Source: Flavobacteriaceae bacterium
GTDB lineage: Bacteria; Bacteroidota; Bacteroidia; Flavobacteriales; Flavobacteriaceae
NCBI GenBank assembly: GCA_027490305.1
Contig: JAIXYI010000077.1
Location: 1 to 49,577, forward strand
DNA length: 49,577 nucleotides
Reading direction: 5' to 3'
In this document: piece after piece, positions 1 to 8,898 of the stretch
How positions within the stretch are numbered: the stretch's first letter is position 1
How the letters are laid out: each line of letters begins with the position of its first letter
The notes under the pieces: model-generated
What the model was told of the DNA's origin: nothing
Seen by the model: the letters and a program-made list of their open reading frames with translations, nothing else
Database searches by the model: none
Position numbers and translations under genes: made by a program

Positions 1-3000
1 GCGTCATAATTCCGCGCACCATAATCGTAGAAGTTCAATCCAAGTTCATCCTGCAACTCCTTTCCATTATATTTATACTTATACCCCATCTCCGCCACCG
101 GCAGCAACTGCACCATCATACCGCCCAATGGGTCTTTTACGAAGTCGGTTTTGGTGACGTTGTAATTTTCGTGTTTGAGGCCAAACGGGTAGTAGTTGTT
201 CTCCTCCATAATCTCCAACTGCTGGTTCTGCGTATCCCAGGCGTAACTCAGACGGTTGTTGCCCAAGTGATCCGTATAGTTGTAGACATAGTTGAACGCA
301 CCTTCCGTATGCTTCACGTAACCTTCGGTCGTTGGAAAGAACGCCAGTTCACCGTCCTTATATTGGAAGCCACCGAGGTAATCGGTTTTGGCATCCTGGT
401 TGTTTGTGTCAAAGATCGTCTTTTGTAGTTTCACCCCGCTGCCATCGTAAAGATACGAAATTAGCCCGCCGTTGGTGAAGGTGATTGTTACCGGCAAATT
501 GAGGTGGTTGTAGGTGATGGCGGAAATGCCTTTATTGGCATCGGAGGTCATGTTGCCGTAGTTGTCGTAGGCATACTCCTGTCCGGTATGCGCCCCGTCG
601 CGAAAACCGTTGGTATAGCCAGTGGCGTCTTCTACCGCCCGTAGTTTATTGGTGTCGGCGTGGTAGAGATACGTCAGGTCGTCAATAGCCAATGACAGTT
701 GGTCGTCGGCATCGCGGTAGCCGTTGCGGTCAAGTGACAGGATGTTGCCGTTGCGGTCATACCGCAGTATTTCGTTGTAGGCATTGGTTACTTTGCTGCT
801 GCTGTTCTCGGGTCGTATATACACCGCTTCGCGCAGGCGGTTCATCTCGTCGTAAAAATAGCCATACTGCCGCAGCACGTTGTCATTGGCTGAGCGCCAG
901 TACGTCTCCGAGATATTGCCGTTGTAGAGCTTCTGCTGTGTATAATCGCCGGGGTAATCGGTTCCGGTTTTGTTGTAATTGATGTGGAAGGAGAAGAGGT
1001 CGTCGTTGAGTTGCGCCACATCGTTAATATCGGTCATCCAACCCCGAATGTTGTAGCGATAGTTCACGGTTTGGTAGGGCCATGTAGTGGTGTTGTTTCC
1101 ACCCACTTTCTTTTCAATCAGTTGCCCCAATGCGTCGTAGTGGTTTTCGGAAAGGGTTTCGGTGATGTCGCCGTTGATAATGTGGGTGTGCACCCATGGT
1201 CGGTCTTGGGGGGTGTAAGTAAATGCATCTGTCACTTGCAACCACGGATCGTTAGCCGTACGCTGCTGCTCTGTGATCGCATATTCGGTTTTGCCCGTAA
1301 AATCAAGCTTTGTCGACACCCGCTGCTGCCCCCCGAGGAAGTTGACCGCCAGGGTCTGCACGGGCCGTCCTTTCGTGTCATAGAACGTCACGGCCTCGTG
1401 TCCGTTTTGCTGGGAGGCGTCATCAAGCACCCGGTTCCAGGTATGGGTGGCGAGTCCCTTTACGTTGGTGGCTACGCTCTGTGTTTCCACCGTTGTGGGC
1501 GGCGTGGCGGCATTCGGATAATCATAGTAATCGTAATGCTGGATGGTCAGCACTTCCATTGCGGTGGGTGCACTCACCGAGGTATACCCCTGTACGATTC
1601 CGTATTTGTCGCGGGTCTCAAACAGCGGCGTGTTGCTGCGCTGGTTGCCGATACCCACCCGCGCATGGGGCCAATCGGTGAGGGTTTCGGCTTTCCAACC
1701 GGTGTAGACCACCCGCCCAAATACGTCGTATTTGGTAATGAGCCATCCCACGTCTTGCGAGCCAAATGGGTCGAGCGTGGGCCCTGTCGCCACTACGCGA
1801 TCCAACGCATCGTAGGCCAGGTATTCCCACTGTTTACCGGGCAGCTTTTTGGCGGCCAGTCGGTTGCGGTGGTCGTAGGCATACTGGTAGCAAAGTCCGT
1901 CCAACTTGTTAGCGTTTATGCCTGTCGCCGCCAACGGCGGGATGACGTAACTGAGGTTGCCGAATGGGTCGTAGACGTAATAGGTATCGTGCGCGGTGTT
2001 GGTGTTGTCATGGTCTGACTTACCCCATACCCGTTTGAGCACTATACGACCTTCTTTGTCTTTGAACTCGACAGTCGATCCGTTTTGCTCTGTTGGGTTC
2101 TGACGGGAGTTCTCGTCATAGGTGATGGTTTTATAGAGTTGGCCGGCCGGGTAGGTGTTGTTATCGATGAGTGAGGGTTCATAGTATTCCTTTGCGCTAG
2201 ACCACTCGGTATGGGCGGAGAACTGTTTTACTTCCCCTGCCAGATTGGTCTGGTAATCGAACTTCACTTCATGGCCGCTGCCCAACGCCCAGGCGGTGCC
2301 GGGTGCGGCTTGTTTCAACACGCGGTTCAGCGGAGAGGCTTCAAACTGTTTCTCACTGAAAGGACGCTCTTCGCCATAGGTCATGCCATAGAAGGCGATG
2401 ACATCGGCCCTGACCACTTCGGGATCGATGAACGGCTGATCGTTGCGGTCGGATGGCAGCGGTAGCCACTCCTTATCCTGACGGCCAAAAGCATCGTAAC
2501 CAATGGGCGTAATGAGATCGTACCCATCACCCGACATCCGGCCTGCGATCTGTTCGATTGGGCGACCGAGTCCGTCAAGGTAGGTGACGTTGATTTGCGC
2601 TTCTTCGGCGGTTGGGTTGGCGATCGAGGTGGTCGCCGCCACTTTATAGTTTTTGGTTTTCACCCAATTCGGGAGTCCGTAGTGGTATTCGTTTTCCGAG
2701 AGGATGTTGCCGTCATGGTCCTGCACCTGCGACAGCCGTCCGAACGAATCGTAAAGGTAGCGGGTGGTATAACCCCGTGGGTCGGTAACGGTGCTGACCC
2801 CTACACCGGGTTTGTAGGTGAGGGTGGTGACCATGGCGTTGGCCATTGCGGCATGGGCCCGCAGGGCAGCGAGAGCGGAGGCCATAGTAGCGGGTGTGGC
2901 ATTTTCAATAGCCGTTACCAGGTTCGTCGGAATATCGGAATAGGCGATATTGTCGATTTTGGCGACGGGGTAGGCTTTGTTGTAACCGTACAAATATGTG

Positions 3001-6000
3001 ACGTTTGGTCCGATTGGCTTACTAACCTGCAAAAGAGAACCGTTTCCTGTGTCATAGGCATTGAAAACAAGCCGATCCTCACAGGGGGCGCTCGCTTTTC
3101 CGATTCGTATGCCCTCCCTGTCGACGTACCCATTACCCCAATCTTTAAAAACGAAGTGTGTTCTTTCAATCAGCAAACCATTTCGCAATACTGTTTGCAG
3201 TATTGGTTCCGCAATACGGTTCACAGTCGGGAGTTTTAGCTTTTGGATCGCGGCTAGCTCTGATTGAGATATGGTTTCGGGAGCCAATTCAGTAACGGAA
3301 TCGACATCACATGAGTAAATTGTCTGAACTTCTGTACTCTCTGTCGGACTTAGTTGGGTTACTACGCGCGAAAGTTTATGGTTAATGGCATTATACTGAA
3401 ATTGCTTCGTTATGGAAACCACTTCGCTATTAGTACCGCTAGATAAATAGTCTGTATCTATGGTCTGATATAACTCATACCTGCCAGACTGCTCAAATGC
3501 CGCCTCCCAAGTGATATAGGTATAAGGTGCGCCACAAAAATCTCTGACATTTAAACACGGAATATTTGTGCAAAGCGGATTGCCTGGAGCAATCGCGTTT
3601 TTGTAGTCCGTGTATGTATCATAATGACTAGCCCATGGACAGTCGAGTCCTTCATAGAAAAGCGAGAATCCCGTTACTGTTTTCGGACTATCGAAAAACG
3701 AGTACAAGTTTGTAGTTTCACGCAATATCTCCGAATTGTTGTATACACGTTGTTTAAGAAGTAAGCCTCTTTTGTAGTCATTGTCGACTGCGGGACAAAA
3801 CGGATATTTGTAGACTCGCGCTGACGCTGATACTGGGTAATCCATTGTGGTAGAATATTCTTGCTCCGTTTTGCCAAGTGTTTCTCCTGAGTCCGGATCG
3901 ATGTCGGTTATTGTAATGTTACGATATCCTACTTCTCCACCTTTTGTTTGCAGACTACGAAGGTTATTGTTCTCCGTTGTAACAATGTAATCGATAAAAA
4001 AGTCACTTAGTTCTGGTAACGAGCTGTCGATAATCACACAAGGTGTTTCTGGTATTTTTAATTTTCGGCGGATTTCATATTGAAATTGAGGCTTCGGGAA
4101 CACTAATACGCCACTCGAAGTACTATTATTCCCGAAAATTTGATAATTATGACACCTAAGTCTGTCAATCTTTTGTGGCATAAATTCGGCTCCAAAACGG
4201 GCTTCGATATCTTCGATCGGATCCGGAGTTGATGACGAGTGGTATATTTTTTTTATACGTATACCTCCGCCGTATAACCAGTTGTTCAGTTCGCTTTTTT
4301 TAACCCGTTCCTGAACCATAATCAATGGCGAAAGAGGTGGAGTAAGTTCAGAATCAAAAAACGAAAATGTCGCGGTATAGGTAAATCCGGGATCCATTAT
4401 TATCTCTACAGGGCATCCGGAATTGAGTGAATAGCTTTCTATTAGATTCGTTCCCTGCCGCTTATCGATTCTAACCACAGCCGGTTCTTCAAAAACCATC
4501 GTTGACTTGAAAATAAAATAGCGCCTGGTAGAGACTGATGGCAGTACATGAGGAGAACCCAAGGTTAAACCAAATCCATTTACTTGTTGAATTATCCAGT
4601 TGTCTGGATTTTCATAAAATGAGGTGTCTCCTATGAACTCGGGTTCTGCCACAATTGGAGTATGATTGATGGCAGCATATGTATTAGATTCATATTCAAA
4701 AAGGGTCTGTCCGCCTGTCGGATAGGACATCCTGAATAATACGTCCTTAACGATATTAGTAGTATTGGTGTTTTTGTGCAGAAACATAGACGCACATTCG
4801 TCTACCCCTTTGAGGTCGCCGTAATAACCCCAATGGTCATCAAAATAGTCTTCCGGGTCTTTGATAGCATCGTTATATTCAAAACCATAAGATGAAGGGT
4901 TTTGTCCTGAGGGATCAATTATAATTGCTTTTAGAAATAACTTGTGATAGAAGTCATAATCAAGTTGATATTTCCGTACTGTTGTACCCTCCCAGTTCTT
5001 TATCTCAATTTGCTTTAGATAAGGGCTGGAAGAAGCGTTTTGTAAAAGGTCGTCAGACCGGCCTGTTACATTTGTAAAATCGATGATATAATTATCCAGA
5101 ATTCTGATTCGTGACAATTTTTGGGTCGTAATCATAGACCTATTGATTGTTGTGACGAAGCGGGGAAGCATTCCACGAATATAACCTGGGCAAGTGCCCA
5201 GTCCTCCTTGATAATACGTGTTTACAATACGACTTTCGCGTTCCGGTTTTTTCATGCGGTTTATCGTGAGCGTAGCGTCCTGAGTGGTTTCAAGAAATGT
5301 GTTATATAAAAACTCAGCAACAAGTATGTTTCCATTGTATATTTTAGAAAGATGGAATGTGCTAATAAAAGAATAGTTGTCGTCCGCGTCAAGAGATTCC
5401 TGCACCTGTCCTGCTAAATACTCATTTTTTACATCCGTCTGATACTCGGTTGTTTCGAATATATCAAAAACATACCTCATTCCGCCGTCATCTAGGATTT
5501 CGAAAGACTTAGAAACAGGATCGAAAGTGATGATGTCGTTATTTTCTTCTAGTTTTACAATACCGTACGTATTAGAAGAGTTTTTCTTTATAATAAATCT
5601 TCCAGAGTGTCCGACAAAATTATACTGGTAAAGGTCATGTTGCGTATCAAATCGGTGCTTTTCTGATGCTTCAAAAAGAAATTTATTCACATCATCATCG
5701 TCACTTGCTGCTGGATTATAGGGATATAATTTTCCATCTACATCGTAATATGGATTTTCGCTCGCGTAAATTCCAAACTTCTCTTTTCCTTCAGGACAAT
5801 TTCCTCCTGTACACACATATTCATCCGGGATATCTCGAACGGTGCGGGATATGGCACCACCAGCCATCAAACTCCAACCAAGGCCGGTATATGAAGCGAC
5901 TTCCTTTTGTTTGACCGATGGATGATAATTTAAGGAAAGGGAAAGGGAAAACCCAGCCCTACCTGTACATTTAAAAAACGGTACTGTGATTTCGGGAATT

Positions 6001-6161
6001 CCAGTATAGGTACTAACGGGTGTTTCCTCAAACTTCATAAGTGCTGCGACCGTAGGGGACGGAGGAACTATATTTGGCATATCAGTTAAACTGGTATTAC
6101 CCTGTGCTTCAGCCCAAAATACAATATTGAACATTATATAAGTAAAAAAAATCTTTCTCAT
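1..6161 (-). CDS. Secreted Rhs/YD-repeat protein, 3' end outside window
   Basis: One open frame runs from ATG at 6161 to the window edge (about 2053 codons) with no stop on manual translation; the C-terminus is missing. Residues 1-19 form a signal peptide. The next part (proline-rich start, 'YTGIP', 'GLGWSLMAGG') is the usual N-terminus of Bacteroidota Rhs proteins. A DUF6443-like stretch ('YLDGLGRPIEQ') lies near residue 1190, followed by YD-type repeats and the Rhs core ('YKYNGKEL', 'YGARNYD') at the very edge. By family knowledge such proteins form a hollow beta-shell that encapsulates a C-terminal toxin or effector; that variable tip would lie to the left, unseen. It starts 17 bp after the T9SS-tailed gene, so the two are probably co-transcribed. 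The first ~1060 codons (about 2980-6161) are visibly AT-richer than the rest, suggesting mosaic origin. Identity as an Rhs-family protein is secure; cargo and export route are not visible. Confidence 0.93.
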   Translation of the reverse strand, partial: MRKIFFTYIMFNIVFWAEAQGNTSLTDMPNIVPPSPTVAALMKFEETPVSTYTGIPEITVPFFKCTGRAGFSLSLSLNYHPSVKQKEVASYTGLGWSLMAGGAISRTVRDIPDEYVCTGGNCPEGKEKFGIYASENPYYDVDGKLYPYNPAASDDDDVNKFLFEASEKHRFDTQHDLYQYNFVGHSGRFIIKKNSSNTYGIVKLEENNDIITFDPVSKSFEILDDGGMRYVFDIFETTEYQTDVKNEYLAGQVQESLDADDNYSFISTFHLSKIYNGNILVAEFLYNTFLETTQDATLTINRMKKPERESRIVNTYYQGGLGTCPGYIRGMLPRFVTTINRSMITTQKLSRIRILDNYIIDFTNVTGRSDDLLQNASSSPYLKQIEIKNWEGTTVRKYQLDYDFYHKLFLKAIIIDPSGQNPSSYGFEYNDAIKDPEDYFDDHWGYYGDLKGVDECASMFLHKNTNTTNIVKDVLFRMSYPTGGQTLFEYESNTYAAINHTPIVAEPEFIGDTSFYENPDNWIIQQVNGFGLTLGSPHVLPSVSTRRYFIFKSTMVFEEPAVVRIDKRQGTNLIESYSLNSGCPVEIIMDPGFTYTATFSFFDSELTPPLSPLIMVQERVKKSELNNWLYGGGIRIKKIYHSSSTPDPIEDIEARFGAEFMPQKIDRLRCHNYQIFGNNSTSSGVLVFPKPQFQYEIRRKLKIPETPCVIIDSSLPELSDFFIDYIVTTENNNLRSLQTKGGEVGYRNITITDIDPDSGETLGKTEQEYSTTMDYPVSASARVYKYPFCPAVDNDYKRGLLLKQRVYNNSEILRETTNLYSFFDSPKTVTGFSLFYEGLDCPWASHYDTYTDYKNAIAPGNPLCTNIPCLNVRDFCGAPYTYITWEAAFEQSGRYELYQTIDTDYLSSGTNSEVVSITKQFQYNAINHKLSRVVTQLSPTESTEVQTIYSCDVDSVTELAPETISQSELAAIQKLKLPTVNRIAEPILQTVLRNGLLIERTHFVFKDWGNGYVDREGIRIGKASAPCEDRLVFNAYDTGNGSLLQVSKPIGPNVTYLYGYNKAYPVAKIDNIAYSDIPTNLVTAIENATPATMASALAALRAHAAMANAMVTTLTYKPGVGVSTVTDPRGYTTRYLYDSFGRLSQVQDHDGNILSENEYHYGLPNWVKTKNYKVAATTSIANPTAEEAQINVTYLDGLGRPIEQIAGRMSGDGYDLITPIGYDAFGRQDKEWLPLPSDRNDQPFIDPEVVRADVIAFYGMTYGEERPFSEKQFEASPLNRVLKQAAPGTAWALGSGHEVKFDYQTNLAGEVKQFSAHTEWSSAKEYYEPSLIDNNTYPAGQLYKTITYDENSRQNPTEQNGSTVEFKDKEGRIVLKRVWGKSDHDNTNTAHDTYYVYDPFGNLSYVIPPLAATGINANKLDGLCYQYAYDHRNRLAAKKLPGKQWEYLAYDALDRVVATGPTLDPFGSQDVGWLITKYDVFGRVVYTGWKAETLTDWPHARVGIGNQRSNTPLFETRDKYGIVQGYTSVSAPTAMEVLTIQHYDYYDYPNAATPPTTVETQSVATNVKGLATHTWNRVLDDASQQNGHEAVTFYDTKGRPVQTLAVNFLGGQQRVSTKLDFTGKTEYAITEQQRTANDPWLQVTDAFTYTPQDRPWVHTHIINGDITETLSENHYDALGQLIEKKVGGNNTTTWPYQTVNYRYNIRGWMTDINDVAQLNDDLFSFHINYNKTGTDYPGDYTQQKLYNGNISETYWRSANDNVLRQYGYFYDEMNRLREAVYIRPENSSSKVTNAYNEILRYDRNGNILSLDRNGYRDADDQLSLAIDDLTYLYHADTNKLRAVEDATGYTNGFRDGAHTGQEYAYDNYGNMTSDANKGISAITYNHLNLPVTITFTNGGLISYLYDGSGVKLQKTIFDTNNQDAKTDYLGGFQYKDGELAFFPTTEGYVKHTEGAFNYVYNYTDHLGNNRLSYAWDTQNQQLEIMEENNYYPFGLKHENYNVTKTDFVKDPLGGMMVQLLPVAEMGYKYKYNGKELQDELGLNFYDYGARNYD

Positions 6162-6178
6162 GTTTTACTGAATGTTAG

Positions 6179-8200
6179 TTAAATCCCTTTAATCACTTTC
6201 AAACTCCCCTCCCCTTTATCCGTGACCACCGAAATGATGTATACACCTTCGGGGTAAGCTGCGAGGTTCACCGGCACGGTGCGTTCGGTGATGGGGAAGG
6301 TTTGTAGTTGGTGGCCGCCCAGGTCATAGACCGAGAGGCTACCTTTGGTGAAGTCGAAGCCGACGATCACGTTGGTGTATTCCACCACGGGGTTGGGGAA
6401 GGCTTCTATAGTTTTCTTGTCTTTTATTTTTTTGTCTTTGTCTTTGAGCTTTACGACCCAGAAATCGCGGTTGCCGTAGTTGGCTTTTTTGTCTCTACTT
6501 TGCTTTAGTCCTTTTTTGGGGCCCGTTTCTTCGTTGGAACTGCCATCCCCAGGTGTAACCGAGGGACCGCCTGAAGGGGCGAGTTGTCCGCCTAGTTTGA
6601 GTCCGCCGAGGTCTTGTTCTTTATTGAGGCCCAGGCCGTCGGTTTGGTCTTTGATGAAGTCATTGGCCTGCGTTTTGGCATCGGTAACGGTAGTGTCCAT
6701 TTCGTTTTGCAGACGATCCGCACCGGCCAAGTTGCCGTCGTTGCCAACTGTCACGCCTCCCTTACCCGATTTTCCTTTCGCGTTTGACTGCCTACTGCCA
6801 CTGCCTACTGCCAACTTCTCCGGGTCGCTCGTCCCCGCCAACACATACCCACCGTCGCGTGTTTCAATGGCTTTTTTCAGAATATCTTCTCCGTCACTGC
6901 CCACGCTTTTGCGCCACAGTTCGTCGCCCTTTATATCGATCTTTATCGCAACATAATCACCGGTGTCGTCCTGTGACTGCGACTCTGCCTTCGCGTACGC
7001 CCCAAGCAACACCGTCGCATCGTCGTTCTCTACGATACTCGCCAGAAAGTCGGCATTTCCGATGTCATACGTCTGCTGCCAGAGGATGTTGCCGATGCTA
7101 TCGAGTTTCAACAGCCATATGTCGCTGCCTTTGCGGTTGGTCTGGCTTTTGTTCCCGGACGGGCCCGAAGCGGAACTGCCGCCAACGAGGTAGTTACCGT
7201 CTTGGAGTTGGAGAGCCGAGAAAAGCTGGTCGTCTTTATCGCCGCCGAGGGTGTTTTGCCATTCGACATTGCCGTCTTGGTCTAGTTTGAGGATCCAGTA
7301 GTCGCCACCGGCGCCCCAGGGGTCTTGGTTCTTGTCGGGTTTGCTTCGGCTGGCGCCTCGCAAGGACGTTACACTATTTGAAGCATTTTCTGGGGAGGTG
7401 CCTCGCGAGGACGCTTCGCTATTTGCGGGACTGTTGGAGTAGCCGGCGAGGAGGTAGCCGCCGTCGGAGGTGACTTCGAGGGCGCGGAGCAGGTCGGCGT
7501 ATTTGCCGCCGAAGGTGCGCTGCCATTGGATGTGGCCGTCTTTGTCGAGTTTGACGATCCAGTAGTCCATGTTGCCGCGGCTTTTTTCGGTTTTGTCGCC
7601 GTTAGCATCGGAAGCCGACGAACCGCCGGCGATGTAGCCGCCGTCGCGGGTGGGGAGCACCGCCAGCAGGTCGTCCTGCCCAATGCCACCGAGGGTCACC
7701 TGCCACTCCTCCACCCCTTTGGCATTGAGCTTGATGATCCAATAGTCGTTCCCGCCCCGACAGGCCTCCTTTTTATCGCCATCGGGTTGTTCCAACTGCC
7801 TACTGCCACTGCCTACTGCCAACTTCTGCGACTGCGACTGTGACTGCGACTGAACAAGTCCACTATCCGACGTTCCTCCCAAAATAAATCCACCATCACG
7901 TGTGTTGCGGATGCTCATCAGGAAATCAGAGCCACTGCCACCAAAGGACTTCTGCCAGTCTTCGGCGCCGTGTTCGTCCATTTTCCAGATCCAGAAGTCG
8001 AGGTCGCCTTTGGCATCGGCCTGTTTGTTGCCGCTTTTCGCCGACAAGGAGCTTCCAGCGATGACGAATCCGTAGTCGGCCGTGGGTTGCAGGTCAAACA
8101 AATAATCGGCCTGCCGGCCGCCGAGGGAGTGTTCCCATTCGATGTCCTGGGCGGAAAGCGTAAAGGGAAGGAGGAGGAGGGGGAGGTGTTTATAGTTCAT
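6179..8200 (-). CDS. Secreted repeat protein with type A T9SS sorting domain
   Basis: The 673-residue product has a short signal peptide ('LLLLPFTLSAQ') and about seven repeats of ~60-70 residues built around 'DGGY(I/V)(I/L)AG', 'DYWI(V/I)KLD' and 'WQ(K/R/N)(T/S)(F/L)GG'. This is a propeller-like pattern common in secreted Bacteroidota proteins. The last ~75 residues ('AFPNPVVEYTNV' to the end) are a type A T9SS sorting domain, which routes proteins through the outer membrane and is usually cleaved. Linkers between repeats carry low-complexity inserts ('SQSQSQSQ', 'KLAVGSGSRQ' twice, and two related Ser/Arg-rich segments) encoded by simple DNA repeats. The ATG at 8198-8200 lies inside a heptamer repeat. 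It is first in a probable pair with the Rhs-type gene, so it may share its surface location; no enzymatic function is visible. Confidence 0.9.
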   Translation of the reverse strand: MNYKHLPLLLLPFTLSAQDIEWEHSLGGRQADYLFDLQPTADYGFVIAGSSLSAKSGNKQADAKGDLDFWIWKMDEHGAEDWQKSFGGSGSDFLMSIRNTRDGGFILGGTSDSGLVQSQSQSQSQKLAVGSGSRQLEQPDGDKKEACRGGNDYWIIKLNAKGVEEWQVTLGGIGQDDLLAVLPTRDGGYIAGGSSASDANGDKTEKSRGNMDYWIVKLDKDGHIQWQRTFGGKYADLLRALEVTSDGGYLLAGYSNSPANSEASSRGTSPENASNSVTSLRGASRSKPDKNQDPWGAGGDYWILKLDQDGNVEWQNTLGGDKDDQLFSALQLQDGNYLVGGSSASGPSGNKSQTNRKGSDIWLLKLDSIGNILWQQTYDIGNADFLASIVENDDATVLLGAYAKAESQSQDDTGDYVAIKIDIKGDELWRKSVGSDGEDILKKAIETRDGGYVLAGTSDPEKLAVGSGSRQSNAKGKSGKGGVTVGNDGNLAGADRLQNEMDTTVTDAKTQANDFIKDQTDGLGLNKEQDLGGLKLGGQLAPSGGPSVTPGDGSSNEETGPKKGLKQSRDKKANYGNRDFWVVKLKDKDKKIKDKKTIEAFPNPVVEYTNVIVGFDFTKGSLSVYDLGGHQLQTFPITERTVPVNLAAYPEGVYIISVVTDKGEGSLKVIKGI
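6787..6820. repeat. Simple repeat inside CDS (CTGCCTA/ACTGCC units)
   Basis: Alternating 7- and 6-base units of ACTGCCT and ACTGCC. The same tract recurs at 7797-7829 in the same gene. On the coding strand both read as 'LAVGSGSRQ', a linker between propeller-like repeats. Confidence 0.75.
7797..7853. repeat. Simple repeats inside CDS (ACTGCC and GCGACT units)
   Basis: A second copy of the ACTGCCT/ACTGCC tract is followed directly by a hexamer tract of GCGACT/GTGACT units that encodes 'SQSQSQSQ'. The hexamer matches the intergenic tract at 33865-33950, so this DNA repeat seems able to spread both within and between genes while keeping frame here. Confidence 0.75.
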
Positions 8201-8898
8201 GGTTCATGGTTGTTAGTTGTTGGACATTAGAGCCGGGGAGGGACGTAGCGCTACGGGCGGACGAGGAAGTTTGTGTAACTGTATTCTCTTTTTGCAAGTA
8301 GTGAACCGTACCAATAAGAACGTAGGCGACAGGACGAAATGGTCCTGCGCGGGTGGGTATTACGAATTGTCAATAGCATCCCCATTGCGACGTACGCAAG
8401 GGTTGGTCTTTGTCTTTTCCTTCCGAGTAAAGACGCGAACCGGGCATCGTCCTGGGGTTGACTGAGGGAGGATGCACTCCCGGCCCGAAGGCCTGCGACG
8501 TATCTCCCAAGACTATGGTCTGGGAGACTCGTGCCGTATATCAACGCGAAGGTAGGGAAATATATTGTAGGAAAGTTAGGAAAAAGTTAACAATTGTTTT
8601 TGGGTTGTTGGCTTTGGGTTGTTCCTATTGTTACTGCATACTTGTGGCAAGGCAAAGCCTGATTCTGAGAGTTAAATGCCAACTACCATAATCGCAACCA
8701 CGATTCCTTCCCTGTGATCCGAACGGCAGGTGGGTATACTGGGGTATCACATTCTGGCGGGGTGTTAGAACATCCGTGAACTAACAACCATGAACCATGA
8801 ACCATGAACTATGAAACTCTCAAATTCCCTTTCTCTTTTTCCTTGCCCATTCCCGTATCATTTGCTAACTTCCCCTCTCGCTACTAAACGCCCCCATA
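8201..8898. other. Long non-coding spacer flanked by inverted heptamer repeats
   Basis: About 700 bp with no convincing gene. Its ends carry the same sequence in inverted orientation: 8188-8218 and 8776-8815 both contain ACTAACAACCATGAACC followed by (CATGAAC)n and TAT(A/G)AAAC. Inside are several short dyads: CGTAGCGCTACG (8235-8246), CAGGAC/GTCCTG near 8331-8346, GGCC-CGAA-GGCC near 8483-8494, and CTCCCaAGAC/GTCTGGGAG near 8504-8526. The dyads could belong to a structured RNA or the remains of a small element. Frames on both strands lack family features and good starts. Confidence 0.5.
8776..8815. repeat. Heptamer tandem repeat (CATGAAC)n, right arm of inverted pair
   Basis: Period-7 units ATGAACC, ATGAACC, ATGAACT, ATGAAAC. 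The inverted partner is at 8188-8218, where it provides the start codon of the T9SS-tailed gene. Confidence 0.75.

Noticed and set aside
984..2018. Plus-strand open frame of 344 residues
   Set aside because: It mirrors the GC-rich part of the Rhs-type gene on the other strand, which has clear YD repeats and core motifs.
8217..8691. Plus- and minus-strand frames of 77-97 residues in the long spacer
   Set aside because: Overlapping frames on both strands without family features; composition looks like non-coding repeats.
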